Source: Symbiopectobacterium purcellii (GTDB lineage: Bacteria > Pseudomonadota > Gammaproteobacteria > Enterobacterales > Enterobacteriaceae). Taken from it: a stretch of 64,000 nucleotides of DNA. Shown here one piece after another: positions 29,550-39,515 of the stretch. The position numbers and the translations under genes are program-made. The notes beneath the pieces were generated by a model. That model saw nothing but the letters and a program-made list of their open reading frames with translations, was not told the origin of the DNA and did not search any database. The first letter of the stretch is position 1. Every line of letters starts with the position of its first letter. The DNA is taken from contig NZ_CP081864.1 of NCBI RefSeq assembly GCF_019797845.1, positions 2,232,001-2,296,000 on the forward strand, written 5' to 3'.

Positions 29550-30410
29550 CTACACAACAGCCAACGGCTGCTTACTGGTCGGTGCGGGAAAAGCGGCATC
29601 CAGCGCCGCGATATCACCACTGTCCAATTCCAACGTGAGCGCGTGTGCGTTTTCTTCAACGTGGGCCACCGAACTCGCTTTCGGAATCGCCATCACACCG
29701 GGTTGTCGCAATACCCACGCCAGCATAATCTGAGCAGACGTCGCCTGGTATTTTTCTGCCATACGCGTTATCACCGGGTGAGAAAACAGGTTGCGGCGCA
29801 GCGTACCCGCTTGAGCTAATGGACAGTAGGCCATCACCGGCACGGCACGTGCCTGACACCAGGGCAGTAAATCAAATTCAATGCCGCGCGAGGCAACGTG
29901 ATAGAGCACCTGATTGGTCATGCAGCGCTCACCGCCCGACAAAGACCAGAGTTCATTCATGTCGGCCACGTCCAGATTGGACACGCCCCACTGACGAATT
30001 TTGCCTGCCTGTTGCAGCGCCTCCATTGCCGTGATGGTCTCTTCCAACCGGATACCTCCGCGCCAGTGCAGCAGGTATAAATCCAACACGTCGGTTTGCA
30101 GCCGTTTCAGGCTGCGCTCACAGGCTTCAATCGCTTTCGCACCGCCCGCATTGTGCGGATAGACCTTGGAGACCAGAAACGCTGCGTCACGCCGCCCACG
30201 CAGTGCAGCACCCACTACGCTCTCTGCACCACCGTCGGCGTACATTTCTGCGGTATCAATAAGCCTGAGCCCGAGATCGAGCCCTGCCTGCAAGGCCTTT
30301 ATTTCACGCGCCTTCTCACTGACCGCTTCCCCCATAAACCACGTGCCCTGCCCGATAGCGGGCAGCGTTGAACCATCAGGAAATCGAATCTGTCGGGTTG
30401 TCATCGCCAT
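29550..30410 (-). CDS. yeaE: Aldo/keto reductase YeaE
   Basis: NADPH-dependent reductase of the AKR family, 286 residues, TIM barrel. Catalytic tetrad: Asp and Tyr in LIDTAEMYADGG, Lys in FLVSKVYPHN, His in LYLLHWRGG. C-terminal IPKASSVAHVEENA binds the cofactor phosphate. E. coli YeaE reduces methylglyoxal. Both MAM and MT starts are possible, two residues apart. Placed between yeaD and mipA, matching the E. coli yeaD-yeaE-mipA-yeaG order. Confidence 0.93.
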   Translation of the reverse strand: MAMTTRQIRFPDGSTLPAIGQGTWFMGEAVSEKAREIKALQAGLDLGLRLIDTAEMYADGGAESVVGAALRGRRDAAFLVSKVYPHNAGGAKAIEACERSLKRLQTDVLDLYLLHWRGGIRLEETITAMEALQQAGKIRQWGVSNLDVADMNELWSLSGGERCMTNQVLYHVASRGIEFDLLPWCQARAVPVMAYCPLAQAGTLRRNLFSHPVITRMAEKYQATSAQIMLAWVLRQPGVMAIPKASSVAHVEENAHALTLELDSGDIAALDAAFPAPTSKQPLAVV

Positions 30411-30525
30411 CCTCCTTGCATCCTGTTAACTACCCTAGCTGAGCCACAGCGCGCCCAAAACGTGCAAATGGGGTGAAATCACCCCATTATTGTGCGGCAT
30501 TTGCCCTGTTTTAGCGCATCAGGCG

Positions 30526-31275
30526 TTAGAAGCGATAGCTCACACCCGCGCCAAACACCATGGTATAGCTGCGATCGACCATCGGACTCTCTTTTACTTC
30601 ATCCGCCAGGCGTACATAACGCCCGGTCGCCCATGCGCTCCAGCTATCGTTAATACGGTAGTTGGTGCTCAACTCGGCGTACGGTGACCAGTCACCATCA
30701 GGACGGTAAGCGCCTAAGCCTGAGCGTGATGCCTCTTTGCCACTGATACCAAAGTAGTAGCGGTTGAGTCTTTCGCTGCTCCAGGTCACACCGACGCCCG
30801 GCGTCAATGACCAGTCACCCAATTCGAAGCGATACAGATAGGTGTTGTCCCACAGATAACCGTCGCTGTAACCCAAGGTATCCGCCATCAGAGAGGTGCG
30901 CAAAATGCCCCAGGACGCGGAGTGAGAATAGGCCAGCCCCGCCATCAGCGTGCCACGGCGCTTATCCAGTTGCTTCATCTGCGCATCGTCGTTATCGCTC
31001 GGTTTGAATCCCAGCGCAGAATAGAGTGCAGTTACCGACAGGCGATTTTGTCCATCATTCCACAGGTAATACCCCCCACCCAGCCCGCGAAAATAAAAGT
31101 TGTCACTTTCATAGGTGACCATGGGCACCGGATACAGGGCGTTATCGCCCCCACGATACGGGCTGATGGAACCTAAAACCCCGGCCCCCAATGAGAAATC
31201 CGCCGCAGCGGCCGTTGTTGCTGCCAGCGCTCCTGCCAACAGCACAGAGGTATAAATCACAGATGATTTTTTCAT
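30526..31275 (-). CDS. mipA: MltA-interacting protein MipA (outer membrane)
   Basis: 249-residue outer-membrane beta-barrel scaffold that links the murein hydrolase MltA to PBP1B. Signal peptide MKKSSVIYTSVLLAGALAAT...AAA; the core YFRGLGGGYYLWND and SPYAELSTNYRI are typical of the MipA/OmpV family; ends in aromatic YRF for outer-membrane insertion. Start ATG 31275 has AGGAA upstream; the frame extends 12 codons further without support. Confidence 0.94.
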   Translation of the reverse strand: MKKSSVIYTSVLLAGALAATTAAAADFSLGAGVLGSISPYRGGDNALYPVPMVTYESDNFYFRGLGGGYYLWNDGQNRLSVTALYSALGFKPSDNDDAQMKQLDKRRGTLMAGLAYSHSASWGILRTSLMADTLGYSDGYLWDNTYLYRFELGDWSLTPGVGVTWSSERLNRYYFGISGKEASRSGLGAYRPDGDWSPYAELSTNYRINDSWSAWATGRYVRLADEVKESPMVDRSYTMVFGAGVSYRF

Positions 31276-31791
31276 AACGTTATTATTCCTATTACTGATA
31301 TGAATTATCAAAATCGTATTTCGCTCATATCAATCATAATCGTTAAATGTGCAAACCGCATGGCATTAAACCACATGCCGCACCTATCGTTGTTCCAGAT
31401 GAGCCAAAGGCATGAATGCCCAGTGGCTACTGCCATTGTAGCGGCATACTTCGCAGAGTGAGTTATTGAAATATCTTAAAAAGATGTTTTCACCAATGAG
31501 GAAATTTTGCAGATGCCAACTACGCTTAATGACAGGGAGATGAATGTTCCTGAGTTCGCAGGTCAGCATCAGCGCGTTCACCAGCCTTCCCACCTCACCC
31601 AGAGTGGGTTAAGGATAACGCGCCTTGTCAGTGTAATAACATCCACACTGCTGCGAATGTGGCATAAGGGTTGCTGTATTCAGAGAAATCATCTGCCAGA
31701 GGGCTACACATCTATGGCCGTATAAATAACGCCGCACATTATTTAACAGGCTCTCTAAATCTGTGCTAATCGACGAAGGACGGGCATCGCT
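31276..31791. other. Intergenic region between mipA and yeaG
   Basis: About 500 bases separating divergent genes. No convincing gene. A 69-codon minus-strand frame (31384-31593) has an unusual composition, no clear relative and no strong ribosome binding site. The yeaGH promoters, sigma-S and nitrogen controlled in E. coli, should be here, but I cannot place them with confidence. Confidence 0.4.
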
Positions 31792-33726
31792 ATGAACATA
31801 TTTGATCATTACCGTCAGCGTTATGACGCTGCCAAGGACGAAGAATTCACGTTGCAGGAATTTCTTAACATCTGCCAGCAGGATCGCAGTGCCTATGCGA
31901 GCGCCGCCGAACGATTGTTAATGGCGATCGGTGAACCTTCGATGGTAGACACCGCCCATGAGTCTCGCCTTTCCCGTTTATTCTCCAACCGGGTGATTGC
32001 ACGCTATCCGGCCTTTGAAGAGTTCTACGGCATGGAAGATGCCATAGAGCAGATCGTTGCTTACCTGAAACATGCCGCACAGGGGTTGGAAGAGAAGAAA
32101 CAGATCCTCTACCTGCTCGGCCCGGTGGGCGGCGGAAAATCGTCGCTGGCTGAGCGACTGAAAGCCTTAATGCAACGCGTGCCGATTTATGTGCTGAGCG
32201 CCAACGGTGAGCGTAGTCCGGTGAATGACCACCCGCTGTGCCTGTTCAACCCACAGGAAGATGCCGATATTCTTGAAAAGGAGTACGCGGTACCGCGCCG
32301 TTACCTGGGCACTATCATGTCGCCCTGGGCGGCCAAACGCCTGCGTGATTTCGGCGGTGACATCACCAAATTCAAAGTAATAAAAGTGTGGCCGTCCATT
32401 CTGGCACAGGTCGCGATCGCAAAAACCGAACCGGGTGACGAAAACAATCAGGATATCTCCGCTCTGGTCGGGAAGGTGGATATCCGCAAGCTGGAGCATT
32501 TTGCCCAAAACGACCCTGATGCCTATGGCTATTCCGGCGCGTTGTGCCGTGCCAACCAGGGCATCATGGAATTTGTGGAGATGTTCAAAGCCCCGATCAA
32601 AGTCCTGCATCCCCTGTTGACCGCCACGCAGGAAGGCAACTATAACGGAACCGAAGGCATTGCCGCCCTGCCGTTCAACGGCATCATTCTGGCCCACTCG
32701 AACGAGTCAGAATGGGTGCAATTCCGCAATAACAAAAATAACGAAGCCTTTTTGGACCGCGTGTACATCGTTAAGGTGCCCTACTGCCTGCGCGTCTCTG
32801 AAGAGGTGAAAATTTACGAAAAACTGCTCGATCACAGCGAGTTGTCACACGCTCCCTGCGCGCCCGGCACGTTGGAAACCCTGGCACGCTTCTCAATCCT
32901 TTCGCGCCTGAAGGATCCGGAAAACTCCAGTATCCACTCAAAAATGCGCGTGTACGATGGGGAAAGCCTGAAAGATACCGATCCCAAGGCAAAATCTTAC
33001 CAGGAATACCGCGATTACGCGGGCATCGACGAAGGCATGAGCGGTTTGTCCACTCGTTTCGCCTTCAAGATCCTCTCACGCGTGTTTAACTTCGACCACA
33101 GTGAGGTTGCAGCCAACCCAGTGCATCTGTTCTACGTACTGGAACAGCAAGTCGAACGTGAGCAGTTCCCGCAAGAAGTAGCAGAGAAATATGTTGAGCA
33201 CCTGAAAGGCTATCTAATCCCCAAATACGCCGAATTTATCGGCAAAGAGATTCAGACCGCCTATCTGGAGTCCTACTCCGAGTACGGGCAAAACATTTTC
33301 GATCGCTATGTCACTTATGCGGATTTCTGGATTCAGGATCAAGAGTACCGCGATCCGGACACCGGTCAGCTGTTTGACAGGGAATCGCTCAATGCCGAAC
33401 TGGAGAAAATCGAGAAACCGGCTGGCATCAGCAACCCCAAAGATTTCCGTAACGAAATCGTCAATTTTGTGCTGCGCGCCCGCGCCAGCCACAGTGGCCA
33501 CAACCCGAACTGGACCAGCTATGAGAAACTGCGCACCGTGATTGATAAGAAAATGTTCTCTAATACGGAAGAGTTGTTGCCGGTGATTTCGTTCAACACC
33601 AAAACCTCAACCGATGAGCAGAAAAAACATGACGACTTTGTCGATCGTATGATGGAAAAAGGCTATACCCGCAAGCAGGTACGCTTGCTGTGCGAATGGT
33701 ATCTGCGTGTCAGGAAATCATCATAA
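31792..33726 (+). CDS. yeaG: PrkA-type serine protein kinase YeaG
   Basis: 644 residues, cytosolic AAA+/kinase protein acting in adaptation to nitrogen and other starvation. N-terminal PrkA AAA domain with P-loop GPVGGGKSS at 110-118 and a C-terminal PrkA kinase domain. Very high similarity to the enteric protein. Followed by yeaH with a 36-base gap, the standard yeaGH pair. Confidence 0.97.
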   Translation: MNIFDHYRQRYDAAKDEEFTLQEFLNICQQDRSAYASAAERLLMAIGEPSMVDTAHESRLSRLFSNRVIARYPAFEEFYGMEDAIEQIVAYLKHAAQGLEEKKQILYLLGPVGGGKSSLAERLKALMQRVPIYVLSANGERSPVNDHPLCLFNPQEDADILEKEYAVPRRYLGTIMSPWAAKRLRDFGGDITKFKVIKVWPSILAQVAIAKTEPGDENNQDISALVGKVDIRKLEHFAQNDPDAYGYSGALCRANQGIMEFVEMFKAPIKVLHPLLTATQEGNYNGTEGIAALPFNGIILAHSNESEWVQFRNNKNNEAFLDRVYIVKVPYCLRVSEEVKIYEKLLDHSELSHAPCAPGTLETLARFSILSRLKDPENSSIHSKMRVYDGESLKDTDPKAKSYQEYRDYAGIDEGMSGLSTRFAFKILSRVFNFDHSEVAANPVHLFYVLEQQVEREQFPQEVAEKYVEHLKGYLIPKYAEFIGKEIQTAYLESYSEYGQNIFDRYVTYADFWIQDQEYRDPDTGQLFDRESLNAELEKIEKPAGISNPKDFRNEIVNFVLRARASHSGHNPNWTSYEKLRTVIDKKMFSNTEELLPVISFNTKTSTDEQKKHDDFVDRMMEKGYTRKQVRLLCEWYLRVRKSS

Positions 33727-33762
33727 CGTACGGGCAGCTTGACGACGTCATGCGGGGGAATC

Positions 33763-35037
33763 ATGGCCTATTTCATTGATCGACGGCTGAACGGCAAGAA
33801 CAAAAGCCTGGTGAACCGCCAGCGCTTTTTACGCCGCTATAAGTCGCAAATAAAACAGTCGATTTCCGAGGCCATCAACAAGCGTTCGGTAACCGACATA
33901 GACAGCGGGGAGTCGGTGTCGATTCCCCAGGGCGACATTAGCGAACCGATGTTCCATCAGGGGCGCGGCGGGAAGCGCCATCGCGTCCATCCCGGCAACG
34001 ACCACTTTGTTACCAACGATCGCATCGAGCGGCCACAAGGAGGTGGCGGCAGCGGTGGCGGCCAGGGTAACGCCAGTAAAGATGGCGAAGGCCAGGACGA
34101 GTTCGTGTTTCAAATCTCCAAGGATGAATACCTCGATCTGCTGTTCGAGGATCTGGCGCTGCCTAACCTGAAAAAGACCCAGCAGCACCAAATGAACGAG
34201 TACAAAACGCACCGTGCGGGGTACACCGCAAACGGCGTGCCTGCCAATATCAGCGTGGTGCGCTCGCTGCAAAACTCTCTGGCGCGGCGTATGGCAATGA
34301 CGGCGGGTAAACGTCGCGAACTGCACCAACTTGAGGAAGATCTGACCGAACTTGAGCACACCGAGCCAGCACAATTGCTCGAAGAGGATCGGTTGCGCAA
34401 CGAGATTGCGGCGCTGCGTGAGAAGATTGCGCGCGTGCCCTTTATCGATACGTTCGACCTGCGTTTCAAAAACTATGAACGCCGGGCCGAGCCATCCAGT
34501 CAGGCAGTGATGTTTTGCCTGATGGACGTTTCCGGCTCGATGGATCAGGCGACCAAGGATATGGCGAAACGTTTTTATATTCTGCTCTATCTGTTTTTGA
34601 GTCGCAATTATAAGAACGTGGATGTGGTTTACATTCGCCATCATACCCAGGCCAAAGAGGTCGATGAGCAAGAGTTTTTCTACTCTCAGGAGACTGGCGG
34701 CACCATTGTGTCCAGCGCATTGAAACTGATGGAGGAAGTGGTTAAAGCGCGCTATGACCCGTCACAGTGGAACATTTATGCGGCACAAGCGTCTGATGGC
34801 GATAACTGGGCCGATGACTCACCGCTGTGCCACGATATTCTGGCTAATCAACTGTTGCCTTTTGTGCGTTACTACAGCTACATCGAAATCACGCGTCGCT
34901 CACACCAAACCCTATGGCGCGAGTATGAAGCGTTGCGTGATACCTACCCCAATTTTGCCATGCAGCATATTCGCGATCAGGACGATATTTATCCGGTGTT
35001 TCGCGAATTGTTCCGCAAGCAAACCGTTAACGGTTAA
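33763..35037 (+). CDS. yeaH: YeaH, VWA-domain protein (UPF0229)
   Basis: 424 residues from ATG 33763 ([15 protein letters not shown]), preceded by GGGGGAAT; the frame reaches 33739 without support. N-terminal basic region, a Gly-rich linker, a helical segment, and a C-terminal von Willebrand A domain with MIDAS motif DVSGSMDQ. Partner of the kinase YeaG; exact role unknown. Confidence 0.96.
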   Translation: MAYFIDRRLNGKNKSLVNRQRFLRRYKSQIKQSISEAINKRSVTDIDSGESVSIPQGDISEPMFHQGRGGKRHRVHPGNDHFVTNDRIERPQGGGGSGGGQGNASKDGEGQDEFVFQISKDEYLDLLFEDLALPNLKKTQQHQMNEYKTHRAGYTANGVPANISVVRSLQNSLARRMAMTAGKRRELHQLEEDLTELEHTEPAQLLEEDRLRNEIAALREKIARVPFIDTFDLRFKNYERRAEPSSQAVMFCLMDVSGSMDQATKDMAKRFYILLYLFLSRNYKNVDVVYIRHHTQAKEVDEQEFFYSQETGGTIVSSALKLMEEVVKARYDPSQWNIYAAQASDGDNWADDSPLCHDILANQLLPFVRYYSYIEITRRSHQTLWREYEALRDTYPNFAMQHIRDQDDIYPVFRELFRKQTVNG

Positions 35038-35082
35038 TCGCCCAGCCTTCCGCCAGCCTTCGCGCTGGCGGAAACCAGCACC

Positions 35083-35628
35083 CTATCTATTCGCTTCAAC
35101 GCGCGGAGGAGATTCTGGCAAGGTCGAATCCCCTTCACCCAATGCACGTTGCAGCATGACCTTGTCCAGCCAGCGCCCATGTTTTAATCCTACGCTTGCC
35201 AGCGTCCCCACCAGCGAGAAGCCGGCCTGACGGTGTAAATGTAGCGATCCCTCGTTTTCACTGTTACCTACCACCGCAACCAGTTGGCGGAAGCCGTGTT
35301 GCTCTGCCCACTCAATAGCGTGAGCCAGAAGCGTTTTCCCAACGCCCTGCTGCTGATACTGAGGATCAACATAGATCGAATCTTCAAGCGTATACTGGTA
35401 GGCTCGGCGCTCACGGTAGCGAGACAGATAACAATACCCTGCTACACTGCCGTTTTTGATGGCCACAAACCAGGGAAGGCGGGCATCGTTAGTTTTGTGT
35501 AACCGTGCGAGCATCTCGTTGGTATCAGGAGGCTCTGTTTCAAACGATGCGGTGCCATGGAGGACGTGATAGGCGTAAATTTTTTGGATAGCGCTAATGT
35601 GTCGTGCTTCTGCTGCAATAATGTCCAC
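35083..35628 (-). CDS. GNAT acetyltransferase, PAT/MnaT family
   Basis: 181 residues of the phosphinothricin/methionine-sulfoximine N-acetyltransferase type. RRAYQYTLEDSIYVDPQYQ and QQGVGKTLL (acetyl-CoA pyrophosphate loop) are diagnostic; the AxxG-F...GxKxGRWLD end is also typical. E. coli MnaT (YncA) is the nearest enteric relative I know. It probably detoxifies toxic amino-acid analogues such as those made by soil or plant competitors. The C-terminal ten or so residues are variable. Confidence 0.87.
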   Translation of the reverse strand: MDIIAAEARHISAIQKIYAYHVLHGTASFETEPPDTNEMLARLHKTNDARLPWFVAIKNGSVAGYCYLSRYRERRAYQYTLEDSIYVDPQYQQQGVGKTLLAHAIEWAEQHGFRQLVAVVGNSENEGSLHLHRQAGFSLVGTLASVGLKHGRWLDKVMLQRALGEGDSTLPESPPRVEANR

Positions 35629-35723
35629 GGTTTTACTCCCTCAATAAACCGATCACAGGCTACGTGAAATCCGCCAAGGCTGATACCCACCAACGCTTAT
35701 AAACCGCATAAGGAAAATCACGG

Positions 35724-36629
35724 ATGGCGCAGTTCAACCTCGACCAACTGGTCACCTATAAACGCGTTATACAGCGTGGAAGTTTTACCTCAGCAGCCGC
35801 CGCATTGGGTATTTCCCAGCCTGCGGTCAGCCTGCAAATACGGCAACTGGAACTGGCACTTCACGTGCGACTGGTTGAACGGACGGGTCGGGGTGTCCGC
35901 CCAACTGCCGCCGGGCTGGCACTGCTCGATCACTGTGAGAGCATTGAAAGTGCGGTCAATGCAGCCATGCAGGCCATCGCGCAGCACCAGCATGACATCA
36001 GCGGAACCGTAACCATGGGTACTGGCGCAACGGCCTGCATTCATTTACTTCCAACGTTACTGTGCCAACTTCAGAAAGCACATCCACGTTTGTCTATCGG
36101 CGTCAGAACCGGAAACACACAGGATATCGTCAGAGCAGTGGAAGAAAACAGCATTGATATGGGGTTGGTTACGTTGCCAGCAAATGGCCGAAGCCTGAGT
36201 GTTACGCCCGTAATGAAAGAAGAATTTATCGCGATCGCTCAGGCAGACAGCATCGGTGGCTCACCGACTTTCACGCCCACAACATTAGCCGATAAGCCGT
36301 GGATCGCTTTTGAGACCGGCAGCAATACCCGACAACTTATTGATGGCTGGTTTCACGCGGACGGCAAGGCAACCACCCCCACAATGGCACTGGGAAGCAT
36401 TGAAGCCATCAAAAGGATGGTCAGTGCAGGGTTAGGTTATAGCATTGTGCCCAGCATGTCGGTGATGACGCCTGCCGATAAGGTGGGCCTGGATGTCTAT
36501 CCGCTGGAACCGACGTTGCATCGCGAGCTGGGCATCGTGATGCGGCAAGATAAAGTCATCAATCGCAGTATGGCAAAAGTGCTTGAGCGCATCCACACCC
36601 TGACAGACAGCAGTATCACGCCACTTTGA
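35724..36629 (+). CDS. LysR-family regulator
   Basis: 301 residues. N-terminal winged helix-turn-helix (GSFTSAAAALGISQPAVSLQIRQLE) and a C-terminal effector domain with two subdomains. Divergent from the GNAT gene and 89 bases upstream of the ABC importer in the same direction, so either may be its target. Effector unknown. Intact. Confidence 0.9.
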   Translation: MAQFNLDQLVTYKRVIQRGSFTSAAAALGISQPAVSLQIRQLELALHVRLVERTGRGVRPTAAGLALLDHCESIESAVNAAMQAIAQHQHDISGTVTMGTGATACIHLLPTLLCQLQKAHPRLSIGVRTGNTQDIVRAVEENSIDMGLVTLPANGRSLSVTPVMKEEFIAIAQADSIGGSPTFTPTTLADKPWIAFETGSNTRQLIDGWFHADGKATTPTMALGSIEAIKRMVSAGLGYSIVPSMSVMTPADKVGLDVYPLEPTLHRELGIVMRQDKVINRSMAKVLERIHTLTDSSITPL

Positions 36630-36648
36630 GTTGAACACCGGCATGCAT

Positions 36649-36689
36649 AATGTTATGTTACATCATAATTTATGATATATTATAACATT
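36649..36689 (+). promoter_or_regulatory. Two Zur-like boxes upstream of the ABC importer
   Basis: Box 1 AATGTTATGTTACATCATAA (36649-36668) and box 2, on the minus strand, AATGTTATAATATATCATA (36689-36671), arranged head to head. Box 2 shares ATGTTATAATAT with the E. coli znuA/znuC Zur site and matches 17 of 19 positions of AATGTTATAATATAACATT. They cover the likely promoter, about 30 bases before the first ATPase start. Assignment is by eye against recalled consensus. Confidence 0.6.
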
Positions 36690-36718
36690 GCATTATTGTG
36701 TAACAGGAACTTCCCGGC

Positions 36719-37513
36719 ATGGCGCTGCTTACCGTCGATAACCTCACCCTCACACTTAACGGGTTGATAAAACTTAACGACATCAGTTTTACACAGCATC
36801 CCGGAGAGCGTGTCGCACTCCTCGGGGCATCGGGTTCTGGAAAATCGCTCACGGCACGCGCTTTGTTAGGGTTGCCCCTTGCAGGCTCAACGATGAGTGG
36901 CACCTTTCATTATGCTGGACAAGAGCGAGTCGCGTCGTCCACCGTGCAGCCACCGCACATTGCCGCCATTTTCCAAGACAGCTCGGCGGCACTGCATCCG
37001 CTGATCGGCGTCGGCAAACAGCTGGTACTGGCGCTACGCGCTAACGGCGCACCCTCTGCACGTACTGCATGGGAGGCAGGAATTGCGTTACTGGCTACCG
37101 TCGGATTTTCTCAGCCGGAGCATATCGCCCATCACTACCCCGGTGAGCTTTCTGGCGGGCAACGTCAGCGTGTCTGTATCGCACTGGCACTCGCGAGCCA
37201 AAGCGCGCTGCTGATTGCGGATGAGCCCACCACTGCACTAGACGTCATCACCCAGGCTCAGGTGCTACAAGCGCTAAAAACCTACACCAGCCATGCACCT
37301 GAACGCGCCCTGCTGTTTATTACCCATGATATCGCCGTGGCCGCTGCGCTTTGCCAGCGGGCGTTGATTTTGTCCGAGGGCAAGATCGTTGAGCAAGGTG
37401 CTATCGATGCGCTAGTGCGTCACCCGCAACACCCTTATACCGTTGCGCTGATGGCGGCGGCGCGTCAACAGCGTCATCAGATATCTCAAAACGCATTAGC
37501 GCTGGCGGGGTAA
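36719..37513 (+). CDS. ABC importer ATPase, DppD/NikD type (CntD-like)
   Basis: 264 residues. Walker A GASGSGKSL at 36-44, signature PGELSGGQRQR, Walker B LLIADE. One of a pair with the next gene. The dipeptide/nickel/opine importer family uses two different ATPases, as here. Short C-terminus without the Cys-rich oligopeptide extension, more like NikD or CntD than OppD. Gene order in this locus is ATPase, ATPase, binding protein, permeases, exporter. A Zur-like operator upstream suggests zinc-related uptake. Intact, but the rest of the importer is broken. Confidence 0.85.
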   Translation: MALLTVDNLTLTLNGLIKLNDISFTQHPGERVALLGASGSGKSLTARALLGLPLAGSTMSGTFHYAGQERVASSTVQPPHIAAIFQDSSAALHPLIGVGKQLVLALRANGAPSARTAWEAGIALLATVGFSQPEHIAHHYPGELSGGQRQRVCIALALASQSALLIADEPTTALDVITQAQVLQALKTYTSHAPERALLFITHDIAVAAALCQRALILSEGKIVEQGAIDALVRHPQHPYTVALMAAARQQRHQISQNALALAG

Positions 37514-37519
37514 CCTGAG

Positions 37520-38344
37520 ATGTGTGCTTCTGCATTGCACGCGGCCACCGCGCCCCCTTTTCTGGCGATGCATCAGGTAACGCAGCGCTATCCGCTGCCG
37601 GGCACTCGCTTCTGGCAAGCCACCCAGTATCATTGCGTAATTGATAATGTGACGCTGTCACTTAACAAAGGCGAACATGTCGGATTGGTGGGTGCATCGG
37701 GTGCCGGAAAATCAACGCTGCTGAAGATTTTATTGGGATTAGCAACGCCAAACTCAGGAAGTGTGCACTGTCAGGGCCGTGCCGTTGTTCCTGCTTCCAC
37801 CGCAGCGCTGCGTTGGTATCGCCAGTTGGTACAGTATATTCCCCAAGATCCCGCCGCCACGCTGGCCCCCCATAAAACGGTGGCACAGTCGATTGCCGAG
37901 CCACTGCATTTCTTAAGCCATGGCACACCGTCTATGTCGATATTGCAACGTGCCCTTGACGATGTCGCGTTGCCAGCCTCACTGCTGCACCAGCGCGTGG
38001 GAACACTTTCCGGTGGGCAAGCGCAGCGGGTAGCGATTGCCCGCGCGCTGGCCTTACGACCAGCTTTCCTGATTGCTGATGAGCCGGTAAGCGGTTTGGA
38101 TTTACCGTTACGCGCGCAGATAACGGCGTTATTTGACCAACTTGCCCGGCACTATGATATGGGAATGCTCGTGGTTTCCCATGATATTTCCACTGTGGCG
38201 GCACTGTGCCAGCGCGTATTGGTCCTGCATCAGGGGCACATTGTCGAGGACAGGCCGTGTAGCGCGCTGCTCTCCACCCCTGCCCATCCACATACGCGGG
38301 CGCTGCTGGCGGCTATCCCGACACTCCCTGATTGTTATTGTTAA
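37520..38344 (+). CDS. ABC importer ATPase, DppF/NikE type (CntF-like)
   Basis: 274 residues. Walker A GASGAGKST at 58-66, signature TLSGGQAQR, Walker B FLIADE. Seven-base spacing from the preceding ATPase gene indicates one operon. No visible lesion. Partner of the previous ATPase; both have lost a functional permease complex here. Confidence 0.85.
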   Translation: MCASALHAATAPPFLAMHQVTQRYPLPGTRFWQATQYHCVIDNVTLSLNKGEHVGLVGASGAGKSTLLKILLGLATPNSGSVHCQGRAVVPASTAALRWYRQLVQYIPQDPAATLAPHKTVAQSIAEPLHFLSHGTPSMSILQRALDDVALPASLLHQRVGTLSGGQAQRVAIARALALRPAFLIADEPVSGLDLPLRAQITALFDQLARHYDMGMLVVSHDISTVAALCQRVLVLHQGHIVEDRPCSALLSTPAHPHTRALLAAIPTLPDCYC

Positions 38345-38369
38345 TTTTTTTCCCTGAAAGGACGCTGCT

Positions 38370-39515
38370 ATGTCGTTAGTCTATCGCCAAATTTTTCCTT
38401 TACTGCTGGTCGTTGGCAGTGCCGGGCTTGCTGGCTGCTTTGACAGTGAAGAGAAGACCACGCCGGAAGCCGCCCGCGATCGTATTCGCATCGCAATGCT
38501 GCAACCGCCCCGCGCAGGTCTGACCCCGCTAAGCGATGATGCCTTCAAGCTTTCGCGTTGGAGCACCAGCGAAACCCTAATCGTGCTGGATGAAAACGGT
38601 GATGCACAGCCAGCGCTGGCGACGGCTTGGCAGTCGATAGACGGCACTACCTGGCGCTTCATCCTGCGTCCCGATGTGCATTTCCACGACGGTGAACCGC
38701 TGACGCCGGCCGCCGTGGTCAATGCACTCAGCGCGGCGACACGCGCCGCCCCCAAACCGCGTATTCTGGATGGTGTGACGTTGCACATCAGTGCTGACGG
38801 CGACAACGCGGTGCGGGTAACTACCGCAACCCCCGATCCTCTACTGCCTCAACGGCTTTCCAGCCCACAGCTGGCTATCCTTTCGCCCAATGCGTATCAG
38901 GAAGGTCGCGTTGATCCGATCGGCCACGGCAGTGGCCCCTTTGTGTTAACCGCCGTTCAGGGCACCAGTCACGCCACCCTTGAGCGCTTTGATAGCTACT
39001 GGGGCACGCCTGCGCAGGCTTCAGGGATTGATGTTGATTTCGTTCCAGACGGAACAGCCCGCGCCGCCGCGCTGCGCAGCGGCAGCGCAGATATTGTGGA
39101 GGCCGTGCCGGTCGCGCAGGCTCCCCTGATCGATCCAGTGCTGATCCATGAGGTGCCAATGCCGCGCACCAATACCCTGTATCTCAACACCCGCATCGGC
39201 CCACTGCGCGATGCCGGGCTGCGAGCCGCCGTGCGCGACGCCGTTCGACGGGACGTGTTGGTCAAAAACGTGTACGAGAACCGCGCGGATAGCGCCAGCG
39301 GCTTGCTCGGTCCGGCGCTGCGGTGGGCTGCGCCTCTGCGCCATGCCATCGACCATCCGACCCCCGCACGCTATCCGCAGGGCGAGGTTATCAAACTGGC
39401 TACCTTCAGCGATCGCGCAGAACTACCGGAAGATTACTGGCGCGCTTGCTGGCGGATGCACTGCGCAGCACGTTTGCCGAGCCGTGGCTTATCACCTGGC
39501 GCGTGGCGGGCGTGA
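38370..39515 (+). pseudogene. Truncated family-5 substrate-binding lipoprotein
   Basis: N-terminal lipobox GLAGC with C23, then about 340 residues typical of family-5 (SBP_bac_5) binding proteins (TPEAARDRIRIAM, ALATAWQSIDGTTWRF, FHDGEPLTPAAVV). Family members are about 500 residues. The conserved sequence ends near TFSDRAELPE (about 39431). The following 27 codons run out of frame over permease sequence and are not native. About 150 residues of the ligand-binding fold are missing, so it should be non-functional. Confidence 0.85.

Noticed and set aside
31384-31593. 69-codon minus-strand ORF between mipA and yeaG
   Set aside because: Unclear start and no family; I could not support it as a gene or as a transposase scrap.
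33829-34671. 280-codon minus-strand frame inside yeaH
   Set aside because: Antisense shadow of a clearly conserved gene.
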